From the NCBI RefSeq assembly GCF_001758465.1, contig NZ_MJIC01000014.1, positions 186,001-250,000 on the forward strand: 64,000 nt of DNA. Direction: 5' to 3'. This stretch comes from Marisediminitalea lipolytica. GTDB taxonomy: Bacteria; Pseudomonadota; Gammaproteobacteria; Enterobacterales; Alteromonadaceae. Positions within the stretch are counted from its first letter, which is position 1, and the number at the start of each line of letters is the position of its first letter. The notes under the pieces were generated by a model, which worked only from the letters and a program-made list of their open reading frames with translations, searched no databases and was not told where the DNA came from. The translations under genes and the position numbers were made by a program. Of this stretch, positions 36,884 through 46,340 are shown in pieces.

Positions 36884-37405
36884 TTAGCCGCAATATCCGT
36901 TACTTTGCAAAATCGCTAAAACCCGTTGCTCATTAAATTCAATATTGTGTTTAGTGAGCTCGGGAATAAACTCCGCCAGATGCTGACCGGTAATCGTGCC
37001 GGGAAACGCTTTTTCCACATTTTGCCTGGCAATATGCAGCGATAAATTGTTACTGCCATCGGCCAGTAAAAACTGCGCCACCATACCGGTTTCGCCGCCT
37101 CGTCGAATTACCTCAGATACCGTCTCGATTGCGCCGGGTGTGCCAAGCTGCCAGTCAGAAATAACCGCGATAGACGCAAACTTTTCCAAACCATGCTCAT
37201 TACGAAAACGCGAGACATCCCGCGCGTAATCAGTGGCGCATTTTTCTGACCAGGTACCGCGAAAAAATAATAGCAGCAGCGAGCCGCTGAGATGAATGGT
37301 GTAGCTACCATATTTAAGGGTCGGGCTGGAATCTACCTTGCTGATAATGTCTTCCAAGTTAACGCTCCAGAACTGCTTTTCCGTATTTTTTATGATAGGC
37401 GACAA
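36884..37405 (-). CDS. Hypothetical cytoplasmic protein
   Basis: A 173-residue protein with no signal peptide or membrane helix. The sequence KYGSYTIHLSGSLLLLFFRG then a helix ending in ASIAVISDWQLG gives alternating strands and helices that could be a small alpha/beta (SpoIIAA/STAS-like) fold, but no family is recognised. It is convergent with murA (7-bp gap). Codon use is ordinary for the window. Confidence 0.6.
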   Translation of the reverse strand: MSPIIKNTEKQFWSVNLEDIISKVDSSPTLKYGSYTIHLSGSLLLLFFRGTWSEKCATDYARDVSRFRNEHGLEKFASIAVISDWQLGTPGAIETVSEVIRRGGETGMVAQFLLADGSNNLSLHIARQNVEKAFPGTITGQHLAEFIPELTKHNIEFNEQRVLAILQSNGYCG

Positions 37406-37436
37406 ATCGTAAATTAGCGCAACTATTTTAAAATAT

Positions 37437-38507
37437 TTACTGAAGGTGGAGTTCTGCTACCGTTACCTGCATGGTAAACAAGCTTGCATTGCGACTGACT
37501 TCCAACTCAAGTACGGTGCCAGGTTCGGTTTCGGCAATCATATCCAGTGCTTTGGAGGCGCTTTCAAGGCGGATGCCGTCGATAGACATAATGATATCAC
37601 CGGGGCGTAACCCTGATTGTGCGGCCGGCGAATTAGGCGTTACAGCCTTAACCTCAATGCCAGGGCCACTGCGTTTTTCTTCGCCGATAAAACCAAGCTG
37701 ACCGCGGGTAACCTTACCGTTGGTAATAATGTCTTCCATAACTCTGACAGCCAGTTCGTAAGGCACGGCAAAGTTAATACCGTCAACAATATAAACGCCA
37801 CGACGCTCGTCGCGGACCTGAAAATTGGCATTGGTGATCCCCACCAGATAGCCGTTGCTATCAACCAAAGCACCACCTGAATTACCCTGGTTTAGTACAG
37901 CGTCAGTCTGGATAAAATCAACATAACTATTGGATAAACCATTACGGCCAGCGCGGCTGACAATCCCCTGAGTAACTGTTTGCCCCAGGTTGTATGGGTT
38001 GCCAATTGCCATAACGACATCACCTACACGTAAATCCGGCTCATCAAGCTGGGGGATGACATGCAGGTTATCTTCGTTCACTTTTAACACCGCCAGATCA
38101 GTCAGTTTGTCGGTACCAACAATTTGCGCTTCGGCAACGCGGTTATCCTGCAGGGCCACAAAAATACTGTTGGCATCCTTAATAACGTGATGGCATGTCA
38201 GGATATAGCCCGACTTGGTCATGATAACGCCAGAGCCAAGACTTGTGCGCTGTCTGGCCTGATTGTTGTAATAACTGGGACTGTTTTCGATGCTTACACT
38301 GTAGATGTTTACGACAGCCGGGGCAGAACGGCTGAGTGCGGGATAATAGGTTTCCCGCTTTGCACTTTGCGGCGTTTCGGCAAACCAGGTGGCGCCAAAG
38401 CCGGTTCCCTGACGAAGATCAGGCACCAAAAACAGGATCAGTAGCGCAACTACCAGTCCTAAAATTATCGAACGGAAAAGAAATGAAAAGAGTTGTCTGC
38501 TCGCCAC
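37437..38507 (-). CDS. degS: Serine endoprotease DegS
   Basis: DegS is the inner-membrane protease that starts the sigma-E response by cleaving RseA when misfolded porins are present. The 356-residue protein has an N-terminal anchor (about 10-30), the catalytic triad H107 (CHHV), D137 (LTDLAVLKV) and S210 (QGNSGGAL), and one C-terminal PDZ domain (about 250-345). It sits downstream of degQ, in the same orientation, with the repeat array between them. Confidence 0.94.
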   Translation of the reverse strand: MASRQLFSFLFRSIILGLVVALLILFLVPDLRQGTGFGATWFAETPQSAKRETYYPALSRSAPAVVNIYSVSIENSPSYYNNQARQRTSLGSGVIMTKSGYILTCHHVIKDANSIFVALQDNRVAEAQIVGTDKLTDLAVLKVNEDNLHVIPQLDEPDLRVGDVVMAIGNPYNLGQTVTQGIVSRAGRNGLSNSYVDFIQTDAVLNQGNSGGALVDSNGYLVGITNANFQVRDERRGVYIVDGINFAVPYELAVRVMEDIITNGKVTRGQLGFIGEEKRSGPGIEVKAVTPNSPAAQSGLRPGDIIMSIDGIRLESASKALDMIAETEPGTVLELEVSRNASLFTMQVTVAELHLQ

Positions 38508-38641
38508 GTTGATTCTATTTTATTTAACGTTGGGCCTGCCACAACCCAGTTATCATTGCAATTTTGTTAAGCATACCATTTTCACCATGGCGGATATAAG
38601 TAGTTTTGCTAAACAAGCGGGAAAACCACATTTTTTATTCC

Positions 38642-38704
38642 GTCACACCGGATGCTGTTATTGCAGCTATCCGGTATCTTCTGAACAGCTGGCTTATTTA
38701 TTTC
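38642..38704. repeat. Degenerate partial unit at the start of the 193-bp array
   Basis: A diverged copy of the unit's first palindrome: GTCACACCGGATGCTG, then TTGCAGCTATCCGGTATC. It runs straight into the first full unit. Confidence 0.7.
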
Positions 38705-38897
38705 GTCATGCCGGAAGCTGCTTTTGCAGCTGTCCGGTATCTCCCGAACAGCGTAGCTTCCGTAAGTATCCTTTGGGAGTTGGATAGCCTTTTAAGGAGA
38801 TACCGGCTCGGAGGCCGGTATGACGGTGTCGTTTGAAGGCTGATGATATCTCTGTCTTCGCCGAATGTTCGCAGGAAATAGCTGGCTTATTTATCTC
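38705..38897. repeat. 193-bp unit, type A (copy 1)
   Basis: Type A has the spacer CTCCCGAACAGCGTAGCTTC followed by CCTTTGGGAGTTGGATA. It differs from the other A copy at about five positions. Confidence 0.88.
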
Positions 38898-39090
38898 GTC
38901 ATGCCGGAAGCTGCTTTTGCAGCTATCCGGTATCTCCAGAACAGCATGGCTTACGTGAATGTTTATTTTTGGCTAGGTAGCCTTTTCAGGAGATACCGGC
39001 TCGGAGGCCGGTATGACGGTGTTGTTTGAAGGCTGATGATATCTCTGTCTTCGCCGAATGTTCGCAGGAAATAGCTGGCTTATTTATCTC
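38898..39090. repeat. 193-bp unit, type B (copy 2)
   Basis: Type B has the spacer CTCCAGAACAGCATGGCTTA followed by a TTTATTTTTGGC segment. Its two hairpin modules are nearly identical to type A. Confidence 0.88.
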
Positions 39091-39283
39091 GTCATGCCGG
39101 AAGCTGCTTTTGCAGCTGTCCGGTATCTCCCGAACAGCGTAGCTTCCGTAAGTATCCTTTGGGAGTTGGATAACCTTTTCAGGAGATACCGGCTCGGAGG
39201 CCGGTATGACGGTGTTGTTTGAAGGCTGATGATATCTCTGTCTTCGCCACATGTTCGCAGGAAATAGCTGGCTTATTTATCTC
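39091..39283. repeat. 193-bp unit, type A (copy 3)
   Basis: Nearly identical to copy 1 at a distance of exactly 386 bp, including the type A spacer. Confidence 0.88.
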
Positions 39284-39475
39284 GTCATGCCGGAAGCTGC
39301 TTTTGCAGCTGTCCGGTATCTCCAGAACAGAATGGCTTACGTGAATGTTTATTTTTGGCTGGGTAGCCTTTTCAGGAGATACCGGCTCGGAGGCCGGTAT
39401 GACGGTGTTGTTTGAGGGCTGTTAATAAAACCTGTCTTGCCTGAATTTTCACAGAAAACAGCCGTATTTTATTCC
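39284..39475. repeat. 193-bp unit, type B (copy 4), 3' part diverged
   Basis: Matches copy 2 through the second hairpin (about four differences in 130 bp). After GTGTTGTTTGAGGGCTG it diverges and is 192 bp long. Confidence 0.85.
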
Positions 39476-39586
39476 GTCTTACCGGAAGCTGCTATCGCAG
39501 CTATCCGGTATCTCCAGAACAGTATGGCTCAGGCAAAACAACTTTTAACATGGCAGGCGAGGCGGCAATGACGGTCTTGTTTGAGT
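39476..39586. repeat. Diverged terminal unit of the array
   Basis: GTCTTACCGGAAGCTGCTAT, then GCAGCTATCCGGTATCTCC and a decayed second module (GCAATGACGGTCTTGTTTGA). It is type B-like and marks the degQ-proximal edge. Confidence 0.75.
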
Positions 39587-39620
39587 CTGTTGTGAATTAT
39601 TTGCCTGATAGCGGTACTAC

Positions 39621-39647
39621 AAAAAAGGCGACCAACTGGTCGCCTTT
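39621..39647 (-). terminator. Rho-independent terminator of degQ
   Basis: On the minus strand AAAGGCGACC pairs with GGTCGCCTTT around AGTT, then a T run (the A run at 39621-39626). It ends the degQ transcript before the repeat array, so degS probably has its own promoter. Confidence 0.88.
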
Positions 39648-39666
39648 GCTTAAAGCTTGTAACGCA

Positions 39667-41034
39667 TTACTGACGAATCACCACGTACAGGGAAGCGTTT
39701 CCACGACGTACGTTCATAGCAATAACACCTTTGGTGTTTTCGATAGCAGTGCGGAACTCCATTACGTTGGTTACACGCTGACGACCGACGCCAAGGATAA
39801 CGTCTTCTTCACGCAAACCAATGCGGGCTGCGGGCGAACCTTCGGCCACTTCGCTTACCAGCACACCATCGTTACCGTCGGCATCTGCGCCGTTGATCAA
39901 CGTTGCACCCTGCAGTGCGGCATGGATTTGTTCAGCGACGACTTCGTTCTTGGTTGCATCATCCAGTACCACGTCAAGGTTCAGCTTTTCACCCTTACGG
40001 ATAACGGTCAGCTCAACTTCGGCACCCGCGCCCATACTGGCTATCTTGGCACGTAACTCGGCAAAGCTGTGCAGCTCTTTATTGTTAATGGCAATAATGA
40101 TGTCGCCTGCCTGAATACCACCTTTAGCCGCAGCTGAGTCAGGTTGAACCTCGCTAACAAAGGCGCCTTTGTTAAACTCGGAATTCATCGCCTCGGCCAG
40201 GCCCTGGTCTACATTGTTGCCCAGAATACCCAGTAAACCACGGCGTACCTCACCGAATTCGGCAATTTGATCAACCAGGTTTTTCATCATGTTAGATGGA
40301 ATGGCAAAGCCAATGCCCACGTTACCGCCATTCGGGCCGAAGATAGCGGTGTTAATACCTACCAGTTCACCATGCAGGTTAACCAGTGCGCCACCGGAGT
40401 TACCGCGGTTAATCGCCGCATCAGTCTGAATAAAATCTTCGTACCCACCGATGTTTAAGCCAGAGCGGCCAAGGGCACTAACGATACCCGAAGTCACGGT
40501 TTGCGATAAACCAAAGGGGTTACCAATGGCTACCACAAAATCCCCCACCCGGGCTTTATCAGAGTCTGCCAGGGGCAGGGCAGTGAGGTCGTCAGGTTCG
40601 ATTTTAAGTAACGCAACGTCACTTTGCTCGTCTTCACCGAGTTTCTTCGCGGTAAATTCGCGGCCATCGGTGAGTTTTACGGTAATCTCATCTGCGTTAG
40701 CAACCACGTGAGCATTGGTTACCACATAGCCCTTATCAGCATCAATAATGACACCAGAGCCTAAACCGCGGAAAGGGCGCTCCTGCATTTGCTCTGATGG
40801 ACCACCAAAGAAATAACGGAACATCTCGGGGACTTGCTGACGCGAGGTTTGGGTTCCCTCCACGGCAATACTCACAACGGCTGGCATGGCTTCTTCAAGC
40901 ATGGGGGCCAGTGTGGGCACTTCTTTTTTACTGTCACCAAAAAAAGGAAGAGCCGCCTGCGTTGATACCGACATACCAAGGGTACTGGTAACAATGGCTG
41001 ATACCAACACAAGCTTTCGAAAAGACTTATTCAT
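39667..41034 (-). CDS. degQ: Do-family periplasmic serine protease/chaperone
   Basis: A 455-residue DegP/DegQ-type protease. It has a signal peptide (about 1-28), then a trypsin-like domain with H109 (TNAHVVANADEI), D139 (QSDVALLKIE) and S213 (RGNSGGALVNL). Two PDZ domains follow (about 260-350 and 365-452). Length and pairing with degS fit DegQ. The ATG at 41034 is chosen because it begins the signal peptide; a 41070 start would put 12 extra residues before it. A sigma-E-type promoter lies just upstream. Confidence 0.94.
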   Translation of the reverse strand: MNKSFRKLVLVSAIVTSTLGMSVSTQAALPFFGDSKKEVPTLAPMLEEAMPAVVSIAVEGTQTSRQQVPEMFRYFFGGPSEQMQERPFRGLGSGVIIDADKGYVVTNAHVVANADEITVKLTDGREFTAKKLGEDEQSDVALLKIEPDDLTALPLADSDKARVGDFVVAIGNPFGLSQTVTSGIVSALGRSGLNIGGYEDFIQTDAAINRGNSGGALVNLHGELVGINTAIFGPNGGNVGIGFAIPSNMMKNLVDQIAEFGEVRRGLLGILGNNVDQGLAEAMNSEFNKGAFVSEVQPDSAAAKGGIQAGDIIIAINNKELHSFAELRAKIASMGAGAEVELTVIRKGEKLNLDVVLDDATKNEVVAEQIHAALQGATLINGADADGNDGVLVSEVAEGSPAARIGLREEDVILGVGRQRVTNVMEFRTAIENTKGVIAMNVRRGNASLYVVIRQ

Positions 41035-41080
41035 AGACACATACACTCCTAGTCTCATTGCGTTTCGCAACTACCTTCCC

Positions 41081-41109
41081 ACAGACTATATGTTTGCCTT
41101 AAAAGTTCC
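41081..41109 (-). promoter_or_regulatory. Candidate sigma-E (RpoE) promoter of degQ
   Basis: On the minus strand GGAACTT (positions 41109-41103) is followed after 17 bp by TCTGT (41085-41081). This is close to the known sigma-E consensus GGAACTT N16-17 TCTGA and lies 47 bp before the degQ ATG. Sigma-E control of DegP/Q-type proteases is established in enterics. Confidence 0.6.
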
Positions 41110-41114
41110 GTGAG

Positions 41115-41555
41115 TTATTTTTTCTCTGCGGCAGATGGTTCAGTATTGCCGACAAATAACCCAGAACTTTGATTAGCGAAATCCCGGGGTTGGGTGTCAC
41201 TATTCGCGTTAGGTTTAGATTTTTCTGCACCTTTCAGGTTGTTACGTAAATAGGCGGTCGTATGCTCGCCAAAAAACGGTACGGTTGGTACAGCGTCTGA
41301 ATCCGTGGCTTCAAGTAGTTCTTCGTATTCAGATACTCCCTGTTTAAGGGCATTACACTGTTTTTCAATAGCCTCAATGGATTGTTTAACCTGAAAAATG
41401 TGATGTTGTGACTGTTGCGCCAGCAGTTCTTTAATCGCTTGTTCTGCGGCTTGATTGGCTTTAACGGCCCCTTCTTTGGTGTACATATAGCGGGCAACAA
41501 AAAAACCAATAATCAAACCGATTGCCAGCATTGCTAAAGGGATAACCACTTCCAT
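41115..41555 (-). CDS. zapG: YhcB/ZapG (DUF1043) cell-division membrane protein
   Basis: A 146-residue protein with one N-terminal membrane helix (MEVVIPLAMLAIGLIIGFFV), then a coiled-coil segment (about 30-90) and a low-complexity C-terminus rich in Asn, Ser and Pro. ZapG (YhcB) links envelope growth to division in E. coli. The ATG at 41555 is chosen because it precedes the helix; the 41612 start would add 19 residues. It lies upstream of degQ and divergent from zapE, the conserved arrangement. Confidence 0.88.
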   Translation of the reverse strand: MEVVIPLAMLAIGLIIGFFVARYMYTKEGAVKANQAAEQAIKELLAQQSQHHIFQVKQSIEAIEKQCNALKQGVSEYEELLEATDSDAVPTVPFFGEHTTAYLRNNLKGAEKSKPNANSDTQPRDFANQSSGLFVGNTEPSAAEKK

Positions 41556-41980
41556 TATTTTCTCCAATATTACAGTTAACCGGAAATCAAACGACAGGCT
41601 GGATCGTCTCACTCCCGCTGCCAGAAATCGACAGTAAGTGCATAGTATGCATAACTGAGACTATAGCAAGAGCTATTGTATTTTGCGCTGACATATTGTG
41701 GCAAATTGTGTCATCTGTTGCCTTTTTCTCCAGTTATCCGGAAGGAATGTTTTTTTGCCAGGCAAAGATTGCGCCTTTCGGCGCGCTGGCGTTGGTGTTA
41801 GTGCAAATTTAAGGCATAATACTAAGCCATTCAGGGCATAATTTGCCCTACCAGACAGTGCCGCCAGGCACTGCGTAGTGCTGGCACGTTATAAAATCCA
41901 TTTTTATGTATGCGATATCCGGCGGTTGCTCTGCTTAAGCCCGACATAAAGATTGAGTCTCGACAGGAGAAATACAGGCG
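41556..41980. other. Divergent intergenic region between zapG and zapE
   Basis: 425 bp with no gene. A possible zapE promoter is TTGGTG (41792-41797), 17-bp spacer, CATAAT (41815-41820). A second GGCATAAT copy follows 22 bp later. No terminator or known RNA was recognised. Confidence 0.45.
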
Positions 41981-43081
41981 ATGACGCCGTGGGAAAAATA
42001 TCAGCAAGACCTGACACGCGAGGATTTTAAACACGATCCAGCCCAGGAAAATGCCGTCCGTGAGTTACAGCGGTTGTACGAAGATTTGCTTAAACAGCCC
42101 GAATCACAAGGTGGTCTGGCCGGTAAAATTAAATCGCTGTTTGGCAACAAACCCACGCCACAAACAGTACAGGGTATTTATTTTTACGGTGGTGTTGGCC
42201 GCGGTAAAACGTATCTGGTAGATACGTTTTTTCAGTGCCTGCCCTTCGAAAACAAAATGCGAGTGCACTTTCACCGCTTTATGCACCGGGTCCACGAAGA
42301 ACTCAAATTACTTGGGGGTAAACAGGATCCGCTGGATATCATCGCCACCAAGCTGGCCGGTGAAACCCGTATTATTTGCTTTGATGAGTTTTTTGTATCC
42401 GATATTACCGATGCCATGATCCTCGGGACGCTGATGGAAGCCTTGTTTGCCCGGGGAATTGTGTTGGTGGCAACTTCTAACATCGTGCCTGATGAGCTCT
42501 ATCGTAATGGTCTGCAACGGGCACGTTTTTTACCGGCCATCGCGCTGATCAATAAGCACTGTAATGTGGTGAATGTAGACAGTGGGGTGGATTATCGACT
42601 GCGTACCCTGCAACAGGCTGAGATTTACCACTATCCGCTGGATGACCAGGCTACCGTTAATCTGCATAATTATTTTGTGCAACTGGCCCATGGCGAAGGC
42701 GATAAAGACGCGACCATCGAAATCAACCACCGTACTTTGCAAACCATTCGGGATTCAGACAGCGTTCTGATGATCGACTTCAAAGTACTTTGTGAAGGCC
42801 CGCGCAGTCAGTCAGATTACATCGAACTCAGTCGTTGCTACCATACTGTGCTGTTAGCCAATGTTAAACAGATGGGACAAGGCAATGATGATGTGGCCAG
42901 ACGCTTTATTGCCATGGTGGACGAGTTTTATGAGCGACACGTTAAGCTGATCATGTCAGCACAGGTCGCTCTCGATGCCTTGTACACCGAAGGCATGCTA
43001 AACTTCGAGTTTAAACGTTGCCTGAGCCGGTTGCAGGAAATGCAGTCTCACGAATATTTGGGCAGAGAACACTTACCTTAA
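41981..43081 (+). CDS. zapE: Cell division ATPase ZapE (AFG1 family)
   Basis: A 366-residue AFG1/YhcM-type ATPase that modulates the FtsZ ring under stress. Walker A GGVGRGKTY is at about 70-78, Walker B ICFDEFFVSDITDA follows, and then the AAA-like helical region. It is divergent from zapG as in other gammaproteobacteria. Confidence 0.95.
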   Translation: MTPWEKYQQDLTREDFKHDPAQENAVRELQRLYEDLLKQPESQGGLAGKIKSLFGNKPTPQTVQGIYFYGGVGRGKTYLVDTFFQCLPFENKMRVHFHRFMHRVHEELKLLGGKQDPLDIIATKLAGETRIICFDEFFVSDITDAMILGTLMEALFARGIVLVATSNIVPDELYRNGLQRARFLPAIALINKHCNVVNVDSGVDYRLRTLQQAEIYHYPLDDQATVNLHNYFVQLAHGEGDKDATIEINHRTLQTIRDSDSVLMIDFKVLCEGPRSQSDYIELSRCYHTVLLANVKQMGQGNDDVARRFIAMVDEFYERHVKLIMSAQVALDALYTEGMLNFEFKRCLSRLQEMQSHEYLGREHLP

Positions 43082-43194
43082 CAGATAAAAGTCGTTAAAA
43101 TTCGGGCCACAAACCCTGCGAACAACGTTATTACCGCATTTATTGCCGTTAATGTACGCAACGACCAAGCAAGATACGAGAAGAGATACCAAAG

Positions 43195-43917
43195 ATGGGA
43201 AGAGCTTTCGAAGTAAGAAAAAACGCCATGGCCAAAACGGCCGGTGCGAAGACAAAGGTTTACTCAAAATACGGTAAAGAAATTTACGTATGCGCGAAAA
43301 ACGGTGGTCCGGATCCGGATACTAACCTGTCGCTTAAGCGGCTAATGGAAAAAGCCAAAAAAGATCAGGTACCCAGCCACGTTATCGAAAAAGCCATAGA
43401 TAAAGCCGCTGGCGGTGCTGGTGAAGACTTTGTTCCGGCGCGTTACGAAGGGTTTGGCCCGGGTAACTGCATGGTCATTGTTGATTGTCTGACCGACAAC
43501 AACAACCGTACTATCACCGACGTACGTAACTGTTTTACCAAAACCGGCGCTAAAATTGGCGCGCCTGGTGCGGTATCTCACATGTTTGAACATCAGGCAA
43601 TTTTTGTGTTCGCCGGCGACGATGAAGACGAAATTCTGGAAATTCTGATGGAAGCAGACGTTGACGTAACCGAAGTAGAATGTGAAGACGGCAAGATTAC
43701 TGTTTACGCACCACACACCGAGTTCTACAAGGTGAAAACAGCACTCACCGACGCCAAGCCGGAACTGGAGTTCGAAGCAGAAGAAATCAGCTTTATTCCA
43801 CAAACCGAGGTGGAAATCAGTGAAGATGACATGCCAATGTTCGAAAAATTCATGGAAATGCTCAACGACTGTGACGACGTGCAGGACGTTTATCACAACG
43901 CCATCACGCCAAACTAA
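43195..43917 (+). CDS. YebC/PmpR-family protein, YeeN-like
   Basis: A 240-residue TACO1/YebC-family protein. The start [20 protein letters not shown] and [20 protein letters not shown] resemble E. coli YeeN more than YebC. The central [20 protein letters not shown] and the acidic C-terminal half are typical. Family members are described as transcriptional regulators or as helpers of translation at polyproline stretches; which applies here is not known. A terminator follows. Confidence 0.9.
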   Translation: MGRAFEVRKNAMAKTAGAKTKVYSKYGKEIYVCAKNGGPDPDTNLSLKRLMEKAKKDQVPSHVIEKAIDKAAGGAGEDFVPARYEGFGPGNCMVIVDCLTDNNNRTITDVRNCFTKTGAKIGAPGAVSHMFEHQAIFVFAGDDEDEILEILMEADVDVTEVECEDGKITVYAPHTEFYKVKTALTDAKPELEFEAEEISFIPQTEVEISEDDMPMFEKFMEMLNDCDDVQDVYHNAITPN

Positions 43918-43945
43918 TCGGTAGAGTTAGTTCCAAATAAGATTG

Positions 43946-43969
43946 AAGCCCGCGAATGCGGGCTTTTTT
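43946..43969 (+). terminator. Terminator after the YeeN-like gene
   Basis: AAGCCCGC (43946-43953), GAAT loop, GCGGGCTT (43958-43965), then a T run. It lies 5 bp before the end of the convergent LysR gene. Confidence 0.9.
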
Positions 43970-43973
43970 GTCA

Positions 43974-44879
43974 TTATTCCAGCATAAAATCGGCTTGTTC
44001 AAAGGCCGCCTGAATGTATTTAACAAACACGCTTAAGCGCATCGCCATGTGCCGGTTGGGCGCATAGAGTAACGAAATCAGCAAGGGTGGTGGCTGCCAG
44101 GCCAGTAATACCGGCTTAAGCTGGCCGTTACGAATAGCCTCGCCCACAATAAACGCGGGTAACAGCGCCAGCCCCATGCCTTCTATTGCAGCCTGCTTAA
44201 GCACATCACCGTTGTTAGAACTTAAAACACCGTTTATACGTGTCCGATGGGTTTTATTCTGAAACTGTAAATCCCAGAAATTGCCATGGACCAGATTGCC
44301 ATAATGCAGACAGGGCATGTCCTTTAATGCATCCGGAGTGAGTGGTTCGCCAATGCGCTCCAGCAGTGACGGCGCAGCACAAATGCAACGCGAGGTATAG
44401 GTGATATCGTGCTCAATCAGCGCCGGATTAGTATCGGGCGGGCCAATACGCAAGGTCATATCAAACTGATTAGACAAGGGATCGCGCTTTTCGTCAGATA
44501 GAGCCAGCTGCACCTGAATTTGTGGATACTCACGCATAAACCTTAGTACCACCGGCGTAAGATGGGTTAAGCCAAAAGACATTGGGGCATTAATTTTTAT
44601 GGTGCCGGAGAGACTTTGCTGATCTTGTTGTAACTGAGATTCAGCATCGTCAAGACTCTCCAGTACCGGCAGAATGTTTTCCAGGTATGCCTGCCCGGCG
44701 TGAGTGAGATCCACCTTACGGGTAGTACGGTTAAACAGGCTCACCCCAAGACTGTCTTCCAGCCAGAGTACCTGCCGGTTAAGTTGCGAGCGAGACAGCC
44801 CCGAATGGCGGGCTGCGGCGGCGAAGCTACCTAACCGGGCAACGCCAACAAAGGCACGCATGGCCGTAAGTTTATCCAT
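43974..44879 (-). CDS. LysR-family transcriptional regulator
   Basis: A 301-residue regulator with an N-terminal winged HTH (about 3-62: AMRAFVGVARLGSFAAAARH, LSRSQLNRQVLWLEDSLGV) and a C-terminal substrate-binding-like domain. It is divergent from the pirin gene across ~109 bp, the usual sign that a LysR regulator controls its neighbour. The effector is unknown. Confidence 0.93.
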   Translation of the reverse strand: MDKLTAMRAFVGVARLGSFAAAARHSGLSRSQLNRQVLWLEDSLGVSLFNRTTRKVDLTHAGQAYLENILPVLESLDDAESQLQQDQQSLSGTIKINAPMSFGLTHLTPVVLRFMREYPQIQVQLALSDEKRDPLSNQFDMTLRIGPPDTNPALIEHDITYTSRCICAAPSLLERIGEPLTPDALKDMPCLHYGNLVHGNFWDLQFQNKTHRTRINGVLSSNNGDVLKQAAIEGMGLALLPAFIVGEAIRNGQLKPVLLAWQPPPLLISLLYAPNRHMAMRLSVFVKYIQAAFEQADFMLE

Positions 44880-44988
44880 GATTGCAGTTTTATTGTTGCA
44901 TTATATGCGACAGTGTATCTGAAATTGTGCTTATTGTCCTTTTTCACGTGATTGATAAGATCAATTCAACAGAACAAAGGAACCAATT

Positions 44989-45693
44989 ATGTATATTCGT
45001 AAAGCGGCCGAACGCGGCCAGGTAGATTTAGGCTGGCTACAGTCACAGCATTCATTTTCGTTTGGACATTATTACGACGAACGCTTCATGGGTCATGGCC
45101 CGTTGCGTGTTATCAATCAGGACGTAGTGCAACCGGCCGGTGGTTTTAGTGAGCATGGGCACGCCAACATGGAAATTATTTCTTATGTGTTAAATGGCGA
45201 ACTGGCGCACAAAGACAGCGAGGGTAATGAGTCGGTTATCCGCCCCGGTGACGTACAAAAAATGACCGCGGGTACCGGTATTCGCCATAGTGAGTTTAAC
45301 CACAGTAAGCAAAACACCGTTCAGTTTTTACAAATCTGGGTCGTGCCTAATAAGATGAACGTTGCTCCCGGTTACGTGCAAAAACACTTTTCCGCGTTAC
45401 TTACGCCAGCTCAGGCACCAACGCTGATTTTCTCCGAGCAGGGCGAGGGTGAATCGTTGCCTGTGTATCAGGACGTTAATGTGCTGGCTGGTCAGCTGGC
45501 CGACGACACAACCTGGGACTATGCCAATCAGGCCGGGCGGATCGGTTGGTTGCAGGTCGTTAGTGGCAGTGCCACCGTTAACGGTGAGACTGTCAGCGCT
45601 GGTGATGGTGTGGCCTTTGGTGCTGGCGAGGCAGCGCAGGTAGCGAGCAGCAAAGACCTGCATATCCTGTATTTCGATATGCCAGCAAAATAA
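44989..45693 (+). CDS. Pirin-family (YhhW-like) bicupin protein
   Basis: A 234-residue double-cupin protein with the N-terminal block FSFGHYYDERFMGHGPLRVI. The metal-site histidines lie in GGFSEHGHANMEI and GTGIRHSEFNHS. YhhW from E. coli degrades quercetin in vitro; the natural substrate is not established. It is divergent from and probably controlled by the LysR gene. Confidence 0.92.
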   Translation: MYIRKAAERGQVDLGWLQSQHSFSFGHYYDERFMGHGPLRVINQDVVQPAGGFSEHGHANMEIISYVLNGELAHKDSEGNESVIRPGDVQKMTAGTGIRHSEFNHSKQNTVQFLQIWVVPNKMNVAPGYVQKHFSALLTPAQAPTLIFSEQGEGESLPVYQDVNVLAGQLADDTTWDYANQAGRIGWLQVVSGSATVNGETVSAGDGVAFGAGEAAQVASSKDLHILYFDMPAK

Positions 45694-45720
45694 GCCATAG
45701 CGCGCAGCAGCGAACTTAGC

Positions 45721-45726
45721 TACAAT
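45721..45726 (+). promoter_or_regulatory. Probable -10 box of rnpB
   Basis: TACAAT at 45721-45726 puts the expected start at 45733-45734, exactly the first base of the RNase P P1 helix. Confidence 0.55.
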
Positions 45727-45733
45727 GCGCGCC

Positions 45734-46093
<360 letters not shown>

Positions 46094-46340
46094 TTCCTAC
46101 TATTTCTGGCAACGCGTTAAGCGTGTTGCTAACTCCTAACTCATCATTACCCATAAAACGGCTCATCTGCTGGAAGGTCATTCTCTTTACTGCAATACAT
46201 ATCCTCGTGCTTAGCCAGGTTTAGTCCGTCTATCGTTGTCGATGCAAACCTGCGGCCGTCTGGATAAATCGTCGGAATGCGGTTAAGTTATAAACAGACT
46301 GCATTAAATTCTGCCGCATGCGACCTGGAAGTTTGTATCA

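Larger units (their letters stand above)
38642..39586. repeat. Array of 193-bp palindromic repeats between degS and degQ
   Basis: Four full units with a strict 193-bp period (starts 38705, 38898, 39091, 39284), plus a degenerate partial unit before and a diverged unit after. Each unit has two hairpin modules with outer cores GTCATGCCGG and CCGGTATGAC. The first module is CCGGAAGCTGC-TTTT-GCAGCT-TCCGG-like, the second ATACCGGC-TCGGAG-GCCGGTAT. This resembles REP/BIME-type intergenic repeats, but the long unit and regular period are unusual. The array lacks coding character. Confidence 0.9.

Noticed and set aside
38509..39252. Several open frames over the repeat array (both strands)
   Set aside because: They follow the 193-bp repeat period, contain hairpin sequence, and show no family pattern.
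38642..39586. Possible CRISPR array
   Set aside because: Units are 193 bp, not 24-48 bp, spacers are themselves repeated, and no cas genes are nearby.
39550..40056. 168-codon frame antisense to degQ
   Set aside because: Lies on the opposite strand of a well-supported protease; a shadow of its codon bias.
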